From NCBI GenBank assembly GCA_030424865.1, contig JAUHVR010000010.1, positions 1 to 64,000 of the forward strand: a stretch of 64,000 nucleotides of DNA, read 5' to 3'. The stretch's first letter is position 1, and every line of letters starts with the position of its first letter. The position numbers and the translations under genes were made by a program. This DNA comes from Alphaproteobacteria bacterium. GTDB lineage: Bacteria > Pseudomonadota > Alphaproteobacteria > Rhodobacterales > Rhodobacteraceae. Shown piece by piece: positions 55,102 to 63,124 of the stretch. The notes under the pieces were generated by a model. It was not told the DNA's origin and did not search any database. It saw only the letters and a program-made list of their open reading frames with translations.

Positions 55102-55159
55102 GCGGCGGGGTAAACCCCGCCCTACGAAAACCGCCGTAGGGCGGGGTTTACCCCGCCGC
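55102..55159. repeat. Perfect 25-bp inverted repeat (REP-like)
   Basis: Arms 55102-55126 and 55135-55159 are exact reverse complements, separated by 8 bases (AAAACCGC). Each arm itself contains GGGGTAAACCCC. It starts six bases after the nadC pseudogene stop. Neither side has a T-run, so it is more like a dispersed palindromic element than a terminator. A close half-copy occurs at 39492-39513. Confidence 0.8.
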
Positions 55160-55164
55160 AACGA

Positions 55165-56010
55165 TCAGAAGCCCAGGCCAAGGTCAATCGTTCGCGCGGA
55201 ATGCGTCAATGCCCAGGACGAGATATAATCCACTCCGGTTGATGCGATGTCTGTAACGCGGTCCTACGTGACGTTCCCGCTGGCCTCGGTCCGCATCCGG
55301 CCGTCAACGCGGCCCACGGCCTCGCGCCGCGTCGCAAGGTCCATGTTGTCCAGCAGTGCGACACTCGCCCCGCCGACCTTCAAAACCTCGTCCAGCTGTT
55401 CCAGCGCATCGACCTCGATCTCGACCGCCATCATGTGGCTGGCATGGACTTTTGTCGCCTCAAGCACCGCCTGCACGCCGCCCGTCGCCGCGATGTGGTT
55501 GTCCTTGAGCAGGATCGCGTCCGACACGGAAACCGGTGATGGAACCCGCCGCCGTGCAACACTGCCAGTTTCTCGGCGATGCGCAGGCCCGGGGTGGTCT
55601 TGCGGGTGGAGGTGATGCGCGCCTGCGTCCCCTCGGTCAGGGAGCGAACCCGGCGGTCTTGGTGGCGATGCCGGTCAAACGACCAGCAAAGTTCAGGGCC
55701 ACCCGTTCGCCCATCAGGATCGAGGCGGCAGAGCCCTCGATCGTCATCAGGGTCGCACCCGTGCGACAGGTCTGGCCGTCTGCCACATGGGTCTCGATCC
55801 GCAGCGAGGGATCGACCAGCCGAAAGGCAATCGCCGCGATCTGCATGCCCGAGACAACCGCGTCTTCCCGCGCTTTCAGCCGCGCCGAATAGGTCGCAAC
55901 AGGGGTCACCACGGCGCGTGTGGTCACGTCGTCATGGCTGCCGATGTCCTCGTGCAGGGCGGCGCGGATCACGGGTTAAGGACGAGGTCGGGCAGGCTGG
56001 CAAAGCTCAT
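55165..56010 (-). pseudogene. nadC: nadC (quinolinate phosphoribosyltransferase), disrupted
   Basis: Conceptual translation recovers almost all of NadC in pieces: MSFASLPDLVLNP (start at 56010); IRAALHEDIGSHDDVTTRAVV; after a shift LTEGTQARITSTRKTTPGLR and AEKLAVLHGGG; after another shift SVSDAILLKDNHIA; then, past a stop, DRVTDIASTGVDYISS and SARTIDLGLGF. There are three single-base losses, near 55972, 55640 and 55530, and one in-frame TAG at 55264-55266. Adding three bases restores about 283 codons, a normal NadC length. The gene cannot make enzyme. Confidence 0.88.
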
Positions 56011-56390
56011 TCGGGCGGTCTCACAGATCTGGTCGCACAGGGCGCGGGCTTGGGTCAGGGTCAGGTGCGACCGGGCATCGGGGCCGGGCGCGGGATAAGG
56101 GAAATCGAGGCGCGCATGGGCGCCCCGGCCTGATCGCCCTTGACCCGCACAACACGGGCAAAGCTGTGCGCGGCTTCGCTCGACAGCGCATAGCCACCGT
56201 CATCCGACCGGTCGAAGGGTGTGCCCATCGCGGTCAGGTCAAGAATGTAGTCCCGCGCATCCTGCGTCACGCGTATGGCGACATCGGCATCTACCGTCCC
56301 CACCAGCGGCCACCGTGTCGCGGGCGTGCGCCTCGGAGCTGTCCTGTGCGCTCATCGCCGCTGCCACGCCGCCCTGCGCCCAAAGCCAGG
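56011..56390 (-). pseudogene. nadB: nadB (L-aspartate oxidase), remnant
   Basis: The minus strand gives WAQGGVAAAMSAQDSSEAHA and RDTVAAGG (end of the FAD domain), then, after a frameshift near 56303, TVDADVAIRVTQDARDYILD and TPFDRSDDGGYALSSEAAHS through VVRVKGDQAG. There the sequence jumps near 56120 to what looks like the C-terminus (RLDFPYPAPGPDARSHLTLT). The first ~40 residues and most of the middle are gone. Only about 380 bp of an expected ~1.6 kb remain. Confidence 0.78.
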
Positions 56391-56481
56391 GTCTTGAAAT
56401 TATCAATAACCCCGGCCTTGGGGGTGACACCTGGGGCGGAATTGGGTCTAAGGGCTGCAGGACCCTTTGCGGAGACGGCCC

Positions 56482-57711
56482 ATGGTCAGCGTTGCTGATA
56501 AATTCAAAGCCCTTGCGGTTGATGACGCCCCCGGCCAAGAGGGGCGGCAGCAGGTGGTCGATCTGTCCTCGATCATGCGCGGCGACGTTTTGCCCGGGCG
56601 ACGGGTCGATTTTTCACACGGCGATGTCGACGCGCATCCTCCGACACCGGGGGCCGAGGCGGCCTTTGCGGCCGGGTTTGCGGCGGGCGGGTCGCAGGCC
56701 TACACCGAATACCGGGGGTCGTTGGACATCCGAGCTCAGCTTGCGGATCACCTGGCGGCGTTCACCGGCGCGCCTGTTGATGCAGCCGAGGGGCTTTTGC
56801 TGACGCCGGGCACACAGGGCGCGCTGTTCCTGGCCATCGCGGCGACTGTTGGCAGTGGCGACAAGGTCGCCATCGTCCAGCCGGATTACTTTGCCAACCG
56901 CAAGCTGACGGCCTTTTTCGGCGGAGAGATGATCCCGTTGAAGATGGACTATCTGTCAGAAGGGGCTGGCGCAGGTCTTGACCTGAGCGCGCTGCGCGAG
57001 GCTTTTCAGGCGGGGGCCAAGGTCTTTCTGTTTTCGAACCCCAACAACCCGACAGGCGCGGTATATTCGGCCGAAGAGATCGCACAAATTGCCGGTCTGG
57101 CCGCAGAGTTCGGCGTCACGGTCATTGCGGATCAGCTCTATTCCCGGCTGCAATACTCGGGCCAAACGTACACGCATCTGCGCGCGGCTGGCATGCCAAG
57201 TGACCAGATCGTCACGATCATGGGCCCGTCCAAGACTGAATCGCTCAGCGGCTTCCGCCTTGGCGTCGCCTTTGGCGCGCCAGACATCATCGCGCGGATG
57301 GAGCAGTTGCAGGCTATCGTCTCGCTGCGTGCGCCGGGGTACAATCAGGCGGTCCTGCGCACCTGGTTCAACGAACCGGGCGGCTGGATGGCCGGCCGGA
57401 TCCGTGTGCACGAGGCGATCCGCGATGACCTGCTCAAGGTCTTTCGCGATGCGGGCTTTGCCACGCGGACGCCGCAGGCGGGCAGCTACCTGTTCCCGAC
57501 CCTGCCGGAACTGGCGGTCGGATTGCGGGACTTCGTGCGCCTTTTGCGGGAACAGGCCGGGGTGATCGTCACGCCGGGCACCGAGTTCGGGCCACATCCG
57601 AGCAGCATCCGGTTGAATTATTCGCAGGACCACGCCGCCGCCGTGGCGGCCGCAGAGCGGATTGTGCAAATGGCAGAGCGCTACCGGACCTCTGCGGAAA
57701 GCGCGCTGTGA
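56482..57711 (+). CDS. Class I/II PLP-dependent aminotransferase
   Basis: 409 aa from ATG 56482. Fold-type I motifs: FSNPNNPTGAVYS (about 187-199), DQLYSRLQY, and the PLP-Lys in MGPSKTESLSGFRLG (about 254). C-terminal Arg in SSIRLNYSQ binds the substrate carboxylate. The acceptor amino acid is not clear. Only seven to eight bases separate it from the ThuA-like gene, so it belongs to the sugar module's first unit. Confidence 0.88.
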   Translation: MVSVADKFKALAVDDAPGQEGRQQVVDLSSIMRGDVLPGRRVDFSHGDVDAHPPTPGAEAAFAAGFAAGGSQAYTEYRGSLDIRAQLADHLAAFTGAPVDAAEGLLLTPGTQGALFLAIAATVGSGDKVAIVQPDYFANRKLTAFFGGEMIPLKMDYLSEGAGAGLDLSALREAFQAGAKVFLFSNPNNPTGAVYSAEEIAQIAGLAAEFGVTVIADQLYSRLQYSGQTYTHLRAAGMPSDQIVTIMGPSKTESLSGFRLGVAFGAPDIIARMEQLQAIVSLRAPGYNQAVLRTWFNEPGGWMAGRIRVHEAIRDDLLKVFRDAGFATRTPQAGSYLFPTLPELAVGLRDFVRLLREQAGVIVTPGTEFGPHPSSIRLNYSQDHAAAVAAAERIVQMAERYRTSAESAL

Positions 57712-57749
57712 CGGACCAACACGTTTCCAAAAGTCTGGAGGACTTACCA

Positions 57750-58391
57750 ATGGCAAAAGCTCTGATCGTATGGGGCGGATGGGAGGGGCACGAGCCCGAA
57801 AAGACATCCGTCATCGTGCGCGACATGCTGGTTGCGGAAGGTTTTGACGTGGCCGTCGAAAATGGCGCGCAAGGCTTTGACAAGCATGACCTGTCGCAGT
57901 TCGATCTGATCGTTCCGATGATCACCCAAGAGGTGATCGAACAGGACACCCTGGCCAAGCTGGTGGCGGCCATCGAATCCGGTGTCGGTCTTGGTGGGTT
58001 CCACGGCGGGATGGGCGACAGTTTCCGCTCTGCCGTCGACTATCAGTTCATGGTTGGCGGCCAGTGGGTCGCGCATCCCGGCAACATCATCGACTACACG
58101 GTGAATATTGCCAAACCGGACGATCCGATTGTCAAAGGGATTGGCGATTTCGAGTATCACTCGGAACAATACTATATGCACGTTGACCCATCGAATGAGG
58201 TGCTGGCGGAAACCACATTCAGCGGCGAACATGCCTATTGGATTGAAGGGGCCAAAATTCCCGTGGTGTGGAAGCGGAAGTACGGAAAGGGCCGGGTTTT
58301 CTATTCGGCGCTTGGCCATGTCGCTTCGGAATTCGACGTGCCGCAGATGAGGGAAATTCTGCGCCGCGGATTGCTTTGGGCAAAACGCTGA
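57750..58391 (+). CDS. ThuA-family protein
   Basis: 213 aa from ATG 57750, with GGAGG eight bases upstream. An alternative GTG at 57708 would overlap the preceding stop. The sequence ALIVWGGWEGHEP and FHGGMGDSFR plus the closing YSALGHVASEFD are typical of ThuA, a glutamine-amidotransferase-like fold involved in catabolism of 3-keto-sugars such as those from trehalose. It converges on a Gfo/Idh oxidoreductase gene. Confidence 0.85.
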   Translation: MAKALIVWGGWEGHEPEKTSVIVRDMLVAEGFDVAVENGAQGFDKHDLSQFDLIVPMITQEVIEQDTLAKLVAAIESGVGLGGFHGGMGDSFRSAVDYQFMVGGQWVAHPGNIIDYTVNIAKPDDPIVKGIGDFEYHSEQYYMHVDPSNEVLAETTFSGEHAYWIEGAKIPVVWKRKYGKGRVFYSALGHVASEFDVPQMREILRRGLLWAKR

Positions 58392-58396
58392 CCCTG

Positions 58397-58430
58397 AAAG
58401 AGGCCCGGCATCGTACCGGGCCTCTTTTTT
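58397..58430. terminator. Bidirectional terminator between the ThuA-like and Gfo/Idh genes
   Basis: A 12-bp stem AAAGAGGCCCGG (58397-58408) and its complement (58416-58427), 7-base loop, followed by TTTTTT on the plus strand and AAA on the left. It lies between the convergent genes and can stop both. Confidence 0.9.
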
Positions 58431-58442
58431 CGATGCATCAGT

Positions 58443-59579
58443 TCAGACAAACAGCCGGTCGGCGTCACCTTCGGACAGCAACTCGGGCTGGTCCGCCGAG
58501 GTGACAATCTCGACCGGGCCATCCTCGGGTTTGGCATTCACGATCGCCAGCATCACCTCGAGCACGTGCAACGCCAGTTGCCCGTTCGCGCGATGCGCCC
58601 GATCTTCGCGCAAGGCCATCGCCAGATCGGACAGGCCCGCGCCGCGATAGTTCGCTGTGTTCGCGGTCTCACCGACCGGCCAGTTGTTCCGTCCCAATGG
58701 CATTTCGCCGGGATCGCGCACCTGCCAGTCCTCGCGTCCGATGGCCACCTCGACGTCGCCGCCAAAGTGGTTCGGATCGGGCACCCGGATTGACCCCTTG
58801 GTGCCATAAAGCTCGATCGGCGCATGGCCGTGGTTCCAGACATCAAAGCTGGCGGCCGAGATGATCTGGGCCCCGTTTTCGAATTCAAGCAGGGAATGCA
58901 GGGTGGTGGGGGTGGTGACCGGAACCGTCTTGCCGTTCATCGGCCCGTCCGAGGTCACCAGTCGTTCGGCGAAAGGCGCCGAGTTGACTGAGCGCACGCG
59001 CGCAACCGGTCCGATCAGATTGACCAGCGCATTCAGATAATAGGGCAGCATGTCCATGACCGGGCCGCCGCCGGGCACGTAGTAGAACCCGGGGTTCGGG
59101 TGCCAATGTTCGTGCCCGTGGTTCATGATGGTGATCTGGCCTGACAGGATCTGGCCAACCTCTCCGTCCGCGATGATCTGGCGTGCGAGGCGGGGACCGG
59201 CCCCCAGAAATGTGTCGGGCGCGCAGCCCACCCGCAGGCCGGCGGCATCGGCCTGATCCAGCATCGCCTTGGCTTCGGCGAAATCGATGCCCAGAGGTTT
59301 CTCGGAATAGGGGTGTTTGCCCGCCGCCAGGATCTGCGAGGCGACCTGGGCGTGCACATCCGGGATTGTCAGGTTCACGACGATCTGGATGTCGTCGCGC
59401 GCCAGCAGATCATCCACCGAATAGGCCGGCACGCCATATTTCTCACTCGCGGCTTGCGCGGCGGCAGGCACGATGTCGGCCACGCCGCGCACCTCGATCC
59501 CGGCGCAGTTCGGCAGGTTGTGCAGGTAAATTCCCGAGATGTTGCCGCAGCCGACAACACCAACACCGAAGGTTTCCAT
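58443..59579 (-). CDS. Gfo/Idh/MocA-family oxidoreductase (ThuB-like)
   Basis: 378 aa from ATG 59579, with GGAGG eight bases upstream. N-terminal NAD fold GVVGCGNISGIYLHNL; EKPLGID in the middle supplies the catalytic Lys. Such enzymes oxidise or epimerise sugars. ThuB of the trehalose/sucrose 3-keto pathway is of this family and is encoded with ThuA. Just upstream are the remains of an ABC ATPase gene of the sugar type. Confidence 0.88.
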   Translation of the reverse strand: METFGVGVVGCGNISGIYLHNLPNCAGIEVRGVADIVPAAAQAASEKYGVPAYSVDDLLARDDIQIVVNLTIPDVHAQVASQILAAGKHPYSEKPLGIDFAEAKAMLDQADAAGLRVGCAPDTFLGAGPRLARQIIADGEVGQILSGQITIMNHGHEHWHPNPGFYYVPGGGPVMDMLPYYLNALVNLIGPVARVRSVNSAPFAERLVTSDGPMNGKTVPVTTPTTLHSLLEFENGAQIISAASFDVWNHGHAPIELYGTKGSIRVPDPNHFGGDVEVAIGREDWQVRDPGEMPLGRNNWPVGETANTANYRGAGLSDLAMALREDRAHRANGQLALHVLEVMLAIVNAKPEDGPVEIVTSADQPELLSEGDADRLFV

Positions 59580-59582
59580 CAA

Positions 59583-60139
59583 AGTCCTCCAACAGTCAGT
59601 TTGGTTCGAATGTCACGTCAGACGCGCAGACCACTGCCCTGATCAAAGACATGGCATTTCTGCGGATCAACCGAAAGAGACGGCGTTTCCCCGGGCCGGT
59701 TCCGGCACGCGCCATTGTCGGGCTCGCCACGCGAGCGGGTCAGCGCCCTGTCGCCGTGCTTTCGGGCGTGCGCAAGGGTCCGACGCAGACAGGTCACGAT
59801 GTCGGACCCCCAGTCGTCTCTCCGGTTTTTCCCAAGCCGTTTCGGAGTTTCCATCGGGGCCGTCGCTGTGTCATGATTGCGGTAACGTATTGGCGAACTG
59901 TCGAGGGAGTCAAATGATTATTGATAATTTTTTGCCATTATTAATGCCTTCACAATCAAGCAAAAACCTGTTTTCAATACCGGTCGAGCCTCGACCCGTC
60001 GCTCATGCCTCGCGCTGGGTTAAGCTGTTGATGTAGCACAAGGAATGATCGCTCGGGTTTTGCTGCCGGAATATTTGTGGCGCGGGTGCATAATCTCGGC
60101 CAAGGTGAGCGGGCCGGGACAGATGGGATAGGGGAACAC
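59583..60139. other. Intergenic region holding an ABC-ATPase remnant and an AT-rich control region
   Basis: 557 bp between the divergent Gfo/Idh and GntR genes. The left part holds a decayed gene end on the minus strand (59618-59713). The centre (about 59900-59975) is AT-rich with short dyads such as ATTAT-TG-ATAAT (59917-59928), a plausible promoter and GntR operator zone. No other gene is supported. Confidence 0.55.
59618..59713 (-). pseudogene. C-terminal remnant of a UgpC/ThuK-type sugar ABC ATPase
   Basis: The last ~25 codons before the TGA at 59618 read PSLSVDPQKCHVFDQGSGLR. This matches the end of sugar ABC ATPases of the MsmK/UgpC/ThuK type (a beta-strand, then D-P, H-x-F-D, G-x-R-L). 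Upstream the reading frame is lost near 59700, and residues such as VPEPARGNAV appear in another frame. The stop lies 39 bp before the Gfo/Idh start, as a normal ThuK-ThuB neighbourhood would. The rest of the transporter is absent. Confidence 0.55.
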
Positions 60140-60799
60140 GTGGGAGCGGACAAAGACCTGAATGCGATTGTGGCCAAGCTGGAAGAGGACATTGTCCTTT
60201 GGCAAATCCCGCCTGGCACACGCTTGGTCGAAGACCAACTGATGGAGCGGTTTGCCACCAAGCGGCACATTGTGCGGTCCGCGCTTGAACGGCTGTCCCT
60301 GATGGGGCTGGTCGATCGTATTCCCAATCGTGGGTCGGTTGTGAAATCCTATGAGCTGACGCAGGTCGCAAGGCTGTTCGAGTATCGCAAGATCATCGAA
60401 CCGGCCGCCGCCAACCTGATCCCCATGCCGGTTTCGGAACATGCGCTGGACGAGTTGCGCTTTGTCCAGAAGCAGCATGACGATGCCGGCCAGCGCGGCG
60501 ACATGGCGGGACTTTTCCGTGCCAACCATGCCTTTCACCGCGCAATCTTTTCGCTGTGTCCCAACGAGTACCTGAGCGGCTCGATCGAGCATGCCGCGAT
60601 GCAGGCCCATGCGGTGCGCTTTTCCTCGGTGCAGGATCAGGACGCGGTCAAGCGCGCGCGCGAGGATCACCACAACATGATACGCGCCATCGCCGAAGGC
60701 GACAGGGCGGAACTGGTCACCCTGTGCCGGACCCATCTTCAACTGTCTTACGACGCCTATGTCCGCTTCGCGCGCAGAACACAGGACGGAAGCGTCTGA
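60140..60799 (+). CDS. GntR-family regulator (FCD type)
   Basis: 219 aa from the GTG at 60140, which has AGGGG five bases upstream. A GTG at 60077 would add 21 residues without resemblance. N-terminal winged helix: GTRLVEDQLMERFATKRHIV...ALERLSLMGLVDRIPNRG. C-terminal FCD sensor with metal ligands (ANHAFHRAIF, EDHHNMI). It precedes the sugar isomerase operon and is divergent from the Gfo/Idh gene, so it probably represses both. Confidence 0.85.
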   Translation: MGADKDLNAIVAKLEEDIVLWQIPPGTRLVEDQLMERFATKRHIVRSALERLSLMGLVDRIPNRGSVVKSYELTQVARLFEYRKIIEPAAANLIPMPVSEHALDELRFVQKQHDDAGQRGDMAGLFRANHAFHRAIFSLCPNEYLSGSIEHAAMQAHAVRFSSVQDQDAVKRAREDHHNMIRAIAEGDRAELVTLCRTHLQLSYDAYVRFARRTQDGSV

Positions 60800-60829
60800 T
60801 CACCAAAAAGATTTCTGGGAGGAAACAAC

Positions 60830-61888
60830 ATGAAAACCATCAAAGGCCCCGCGCTGTTCCTGGCGCAATTTGCCGGCGACGACGCGCCGTTCAATTCCTG
60901 GACCGAGATCACCAAATGGGCCGCGGATTGCGGCTATGTCGGTGTGCAGGTCCCCAGCTGGGATGGGCGGCTCTTCGACCTGGATCAGGCGGCGGCATCC
61001 AAGGACTATTGCGACACCTTCAAGGGGCAGGCGGCTGAAAACGGCATCGAGGTGACCGAGCTGTCGACCCACCTTCAGGGTCAGCTTGTGGCCGTGCACC
61101 CGGCCTATGACACAGCCTTTGACGGCTTTGCCGCGGCCGAGGTTCAGGGCAATCCGACCGCTCGTCAGGCCTGGGCGGTCGAGCAGGTGAAAAAGGCGAT
61201 CACCGCCAGCCGCAACATGGGCATCGGCGCGCACGCGACATTCTCGGGCGCGCTGGCCTGGCCCTTTGTCTACCCCTGGCCGCAGCGCCCAGCGGGGCTG
61301 GTCGAAGCGGCCTTTGACGAACTGGCGGCGCGCTGGCGTCCGATCCTGGACCATGCCGAGGAAAACGGCGTCGACATCTGCTATGAAATCCACCCGGGTG
61401 AAGATCTGCACGATGGCGTCAGCTACGAGATGTTCCTGGAACGTGTCGACAATCACCCGCGCGCGAACATGCTCTATGATCCCTCGCACTACGTGCTGCA
61501 GGCGCTGGATTACCTGGACAACATCGACATCTACAAGGACCGGATCCGGATGTTCCACGTCAAGGATGCCGAGCTGAACCCGACCGGGAGGCAGGGCGTC
61601 TATGGCGGCTTCCAGTCCTGGGTCGACCGTGCGGGCCGGTTCCGCAGCCTCGGTGACGGGCAGGTCGACTTCAAGGCGGTCTTTTCCAAGATGGCGGCCA
61701 ATGACTTCGACGGCTGGGCTGTCGTCGAATGGGAATGCGCGCTCAAGCATCCCGAGGACGGTGCCCGCGAGGGGGCGCAGTTCGTGCGCGATCACATCAT
61801 CCGTGTGACCGAAAAGGCCTTTGACGATTTTGCAGACGGCGGCTCGGATGACGCGGCCAACAGAAAAATGCTCGGACTGGAGGGCTGA
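60830..61888 (+). CDS. Sugar phosphate isomerase/epimerase (TIM barrel)
   Basis: 352 aa. AP-endonuclease-2-like TIM barrel of the IolE/IolI kind. Metal-binding Glu and His are in EENGVDICYEIHPGED (about 181-196), with DPSHYVLQ (about 219-226) and FHVKDAEL (about 242-249). Strong GGAGG upstream. It leads the operon of isomerase, oxidoreductase and beta-hydroxyacid-type dehydrogenase. Confidence 0.9.
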   Translation: MKTIKGPALFLAQFAGDDAPFNSWTEITKWAADCGYVGVQVPSWDGRLFDLDQAAASKDYCDTFKGQAAENGIEVTELSTHLQGQLVAVHPAYDTAFDGFAAAEVQGNPTARQAWAVEQVKKAITASRNMGIGAHATFSGALAWPFVYPWPQRPAGLVEAAFDELAARWRPILDHAEENGVDICYEIHPGEDLHDGVSYEMFLERVDNHPRANMLYDPSHYVLQALDYLDNIDIYKDRIRMFHVKDAELNPTGRQGVYGGFQSWVDRAGRFRSLGDGQVDFKAVFSKMAANDFDGWAVVEWECALKHPEDGAREGAQFVRDHIIRVTEKAFDDFADGGSDDAANRKMLGLEG

Positions 61889-61891
61889 TCC

Positions 61892-63067
61892 ATGGCGATC
61901 GAAGGAAGTAGCGACACATTTGCCGGGCGCATCCGGCTGGGCATGGTTGGCGGCGGGCGCGATGCCTTTATCGGCGCGGTGCACCGCATCGCCTCGCGCA
62001 TTGACGACCATTACGAGCTGGTGGCGGGGTGCTTTTCCTCGACCCCTGAAAAGTCCAGGGCCTCGGGCGCGGATCTGGGGGTGGCCGAGGATCGCGTCTA
62101 TGCCGATTTCGTCGAGATGGCCGAGAAAGAGGCCGCGCGCGACGACGGGATCGAGGCGGTCGCCATCGTCACCCCGAACCACGTGCACCTTGGCCCGGCC
62201 AAGGCCTTTCTGGAAAAGGGCATCCATGTCGTCTGCGACAAGCCTCTGACGGCGACGCTTGAGGACGCGCGCGCCTTGCACAAGATCGCAACCGACGCAG
62301 ACGCGCTGTTCGTGCTGACTCACAACTACACCGGTTACCCGATGATCCGTCAGGCGCGCGATATGGCGCAGTCGGGCGTTCTGGGCGACATCCGGGTGGT
62401 GCAGGTCGAATACCCGCAGGACTGGCTGGCCGAACCGCTGGAAGGCACAGGGCAGAAGCAAGCCGACTGGCGCACCGATCCGGCGCGGTCCGGCGCGGGC
62501 GGCTCGACCGGGGACATCGGCACCCATGCCTATAACCTCGCGCGGTTTGTGACCGGCCTGAAGCTCGACGCGCTTGCGGCTGATCTGCAAAGCTTTGTGC
62601 CCGGGCGTCGGGTCGACGACAACGCCCACGTCATGCTGCGGTTCGAGGGCGGCGCGCGTGGCACGCTGTGGTGCAGTCAGGTGGCCGTGGGCTATGACAA
62701 CCGTCTGCGCCTGCGGGTCTTTGGTTCCAAGGGCAGTGTCGAGTGGCTGCAGGAAGAGCCGAACACGCTGTGGTATGGCCCGATTGGTGAACCCGTGCGC
62801 CGCATGACGCGCGGCGGCGCGGGTGTGGGCGAGGCCGGTCTGCGCGGCAGCCGCATCCCTCCGGGCCACCCCGAGGGCTATCTGGAAGGCTTTGCCAACA
62901 TCTATTCCGAGGCTGCCGAGGCCATCCGGGCCAAGCGCGACGGCGTCGCGATCGATCCCGCGGTCACCTATCCGACAATCGATGACGGCCTGGAAGGTGT
63001 CGCCTTTGTTGACGCCTGTGTGCGGTCATCATCAGATGACGCGGCCTGGGTCAAACTGGACATCTAA
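61892..63067 (+). CDS. Gfo/Idh/MocA-family oxidoreductase
   Basis: 391 aa, three bases after the isomerase gene. NAD fold [18 protein letters not shown]; catalytic motif [12 protein letters not shown] (about 115-126); [15 protein letters not shown] and the C-terminal [14 protein letters not shown] motif. It resembles the enzymes acting on inositol- or sugar-like polyols. It is a separate lineage from the one at 58443. Confidence 0.9.
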   Translation: MAIEGSSDTFAGRIRLGMVGGGRDAFIGAVHRIASRIDDHYELVAGCFSSTPEKSRASGADLGVAEDRVYADFVEMAEKEAARDDGIEAVAIVTPNHVHLGPAKAFLEKGIHVVCDKPLTATLEDARALHKIATDADALFVLTHNYTGYPMIRQARDMAQSGVLGDIRVVQVEYPQDWLAEPLEGTGQKQADWRTDPARSGAGGSTGDIGTHAYNLARFVTGLKLDALAADLQSFVPGRRVDDNAHVMLRFEGGARGTLWCSQVAVGYDNRLRLRVFGSKGSVEWLQEEPNTLWYGPIGEPVRRMTRGGAGVGEAGLRGSRIPPGHPEGYLEGFANIYSEAAEAIRAKRDGVAIDPAVTYPTIDDGLEGVAFVDACVRSSSDDAAWVKLDI

Positions 63068-63124
63068 CGCACCCCTTGGGCGGCCTGCCAGGTGCGGGCC
63101 GCCGTTACATCGATGGAGAGCATC

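Noticed and set aside
55102-55159. The inverted repeat as a terminator of nadC
   Set aside because: No T-run follows on the minus strand, and the repeat recurs elsewhere in the window.
59618-59854. A 78-codon minus-strand gene upstream of the Gfo/Idh gene
   Set aside because: Only the last ~25 codons look like protein, and they match the end of an ABC ATPase. It is a remnant, not a small gene.
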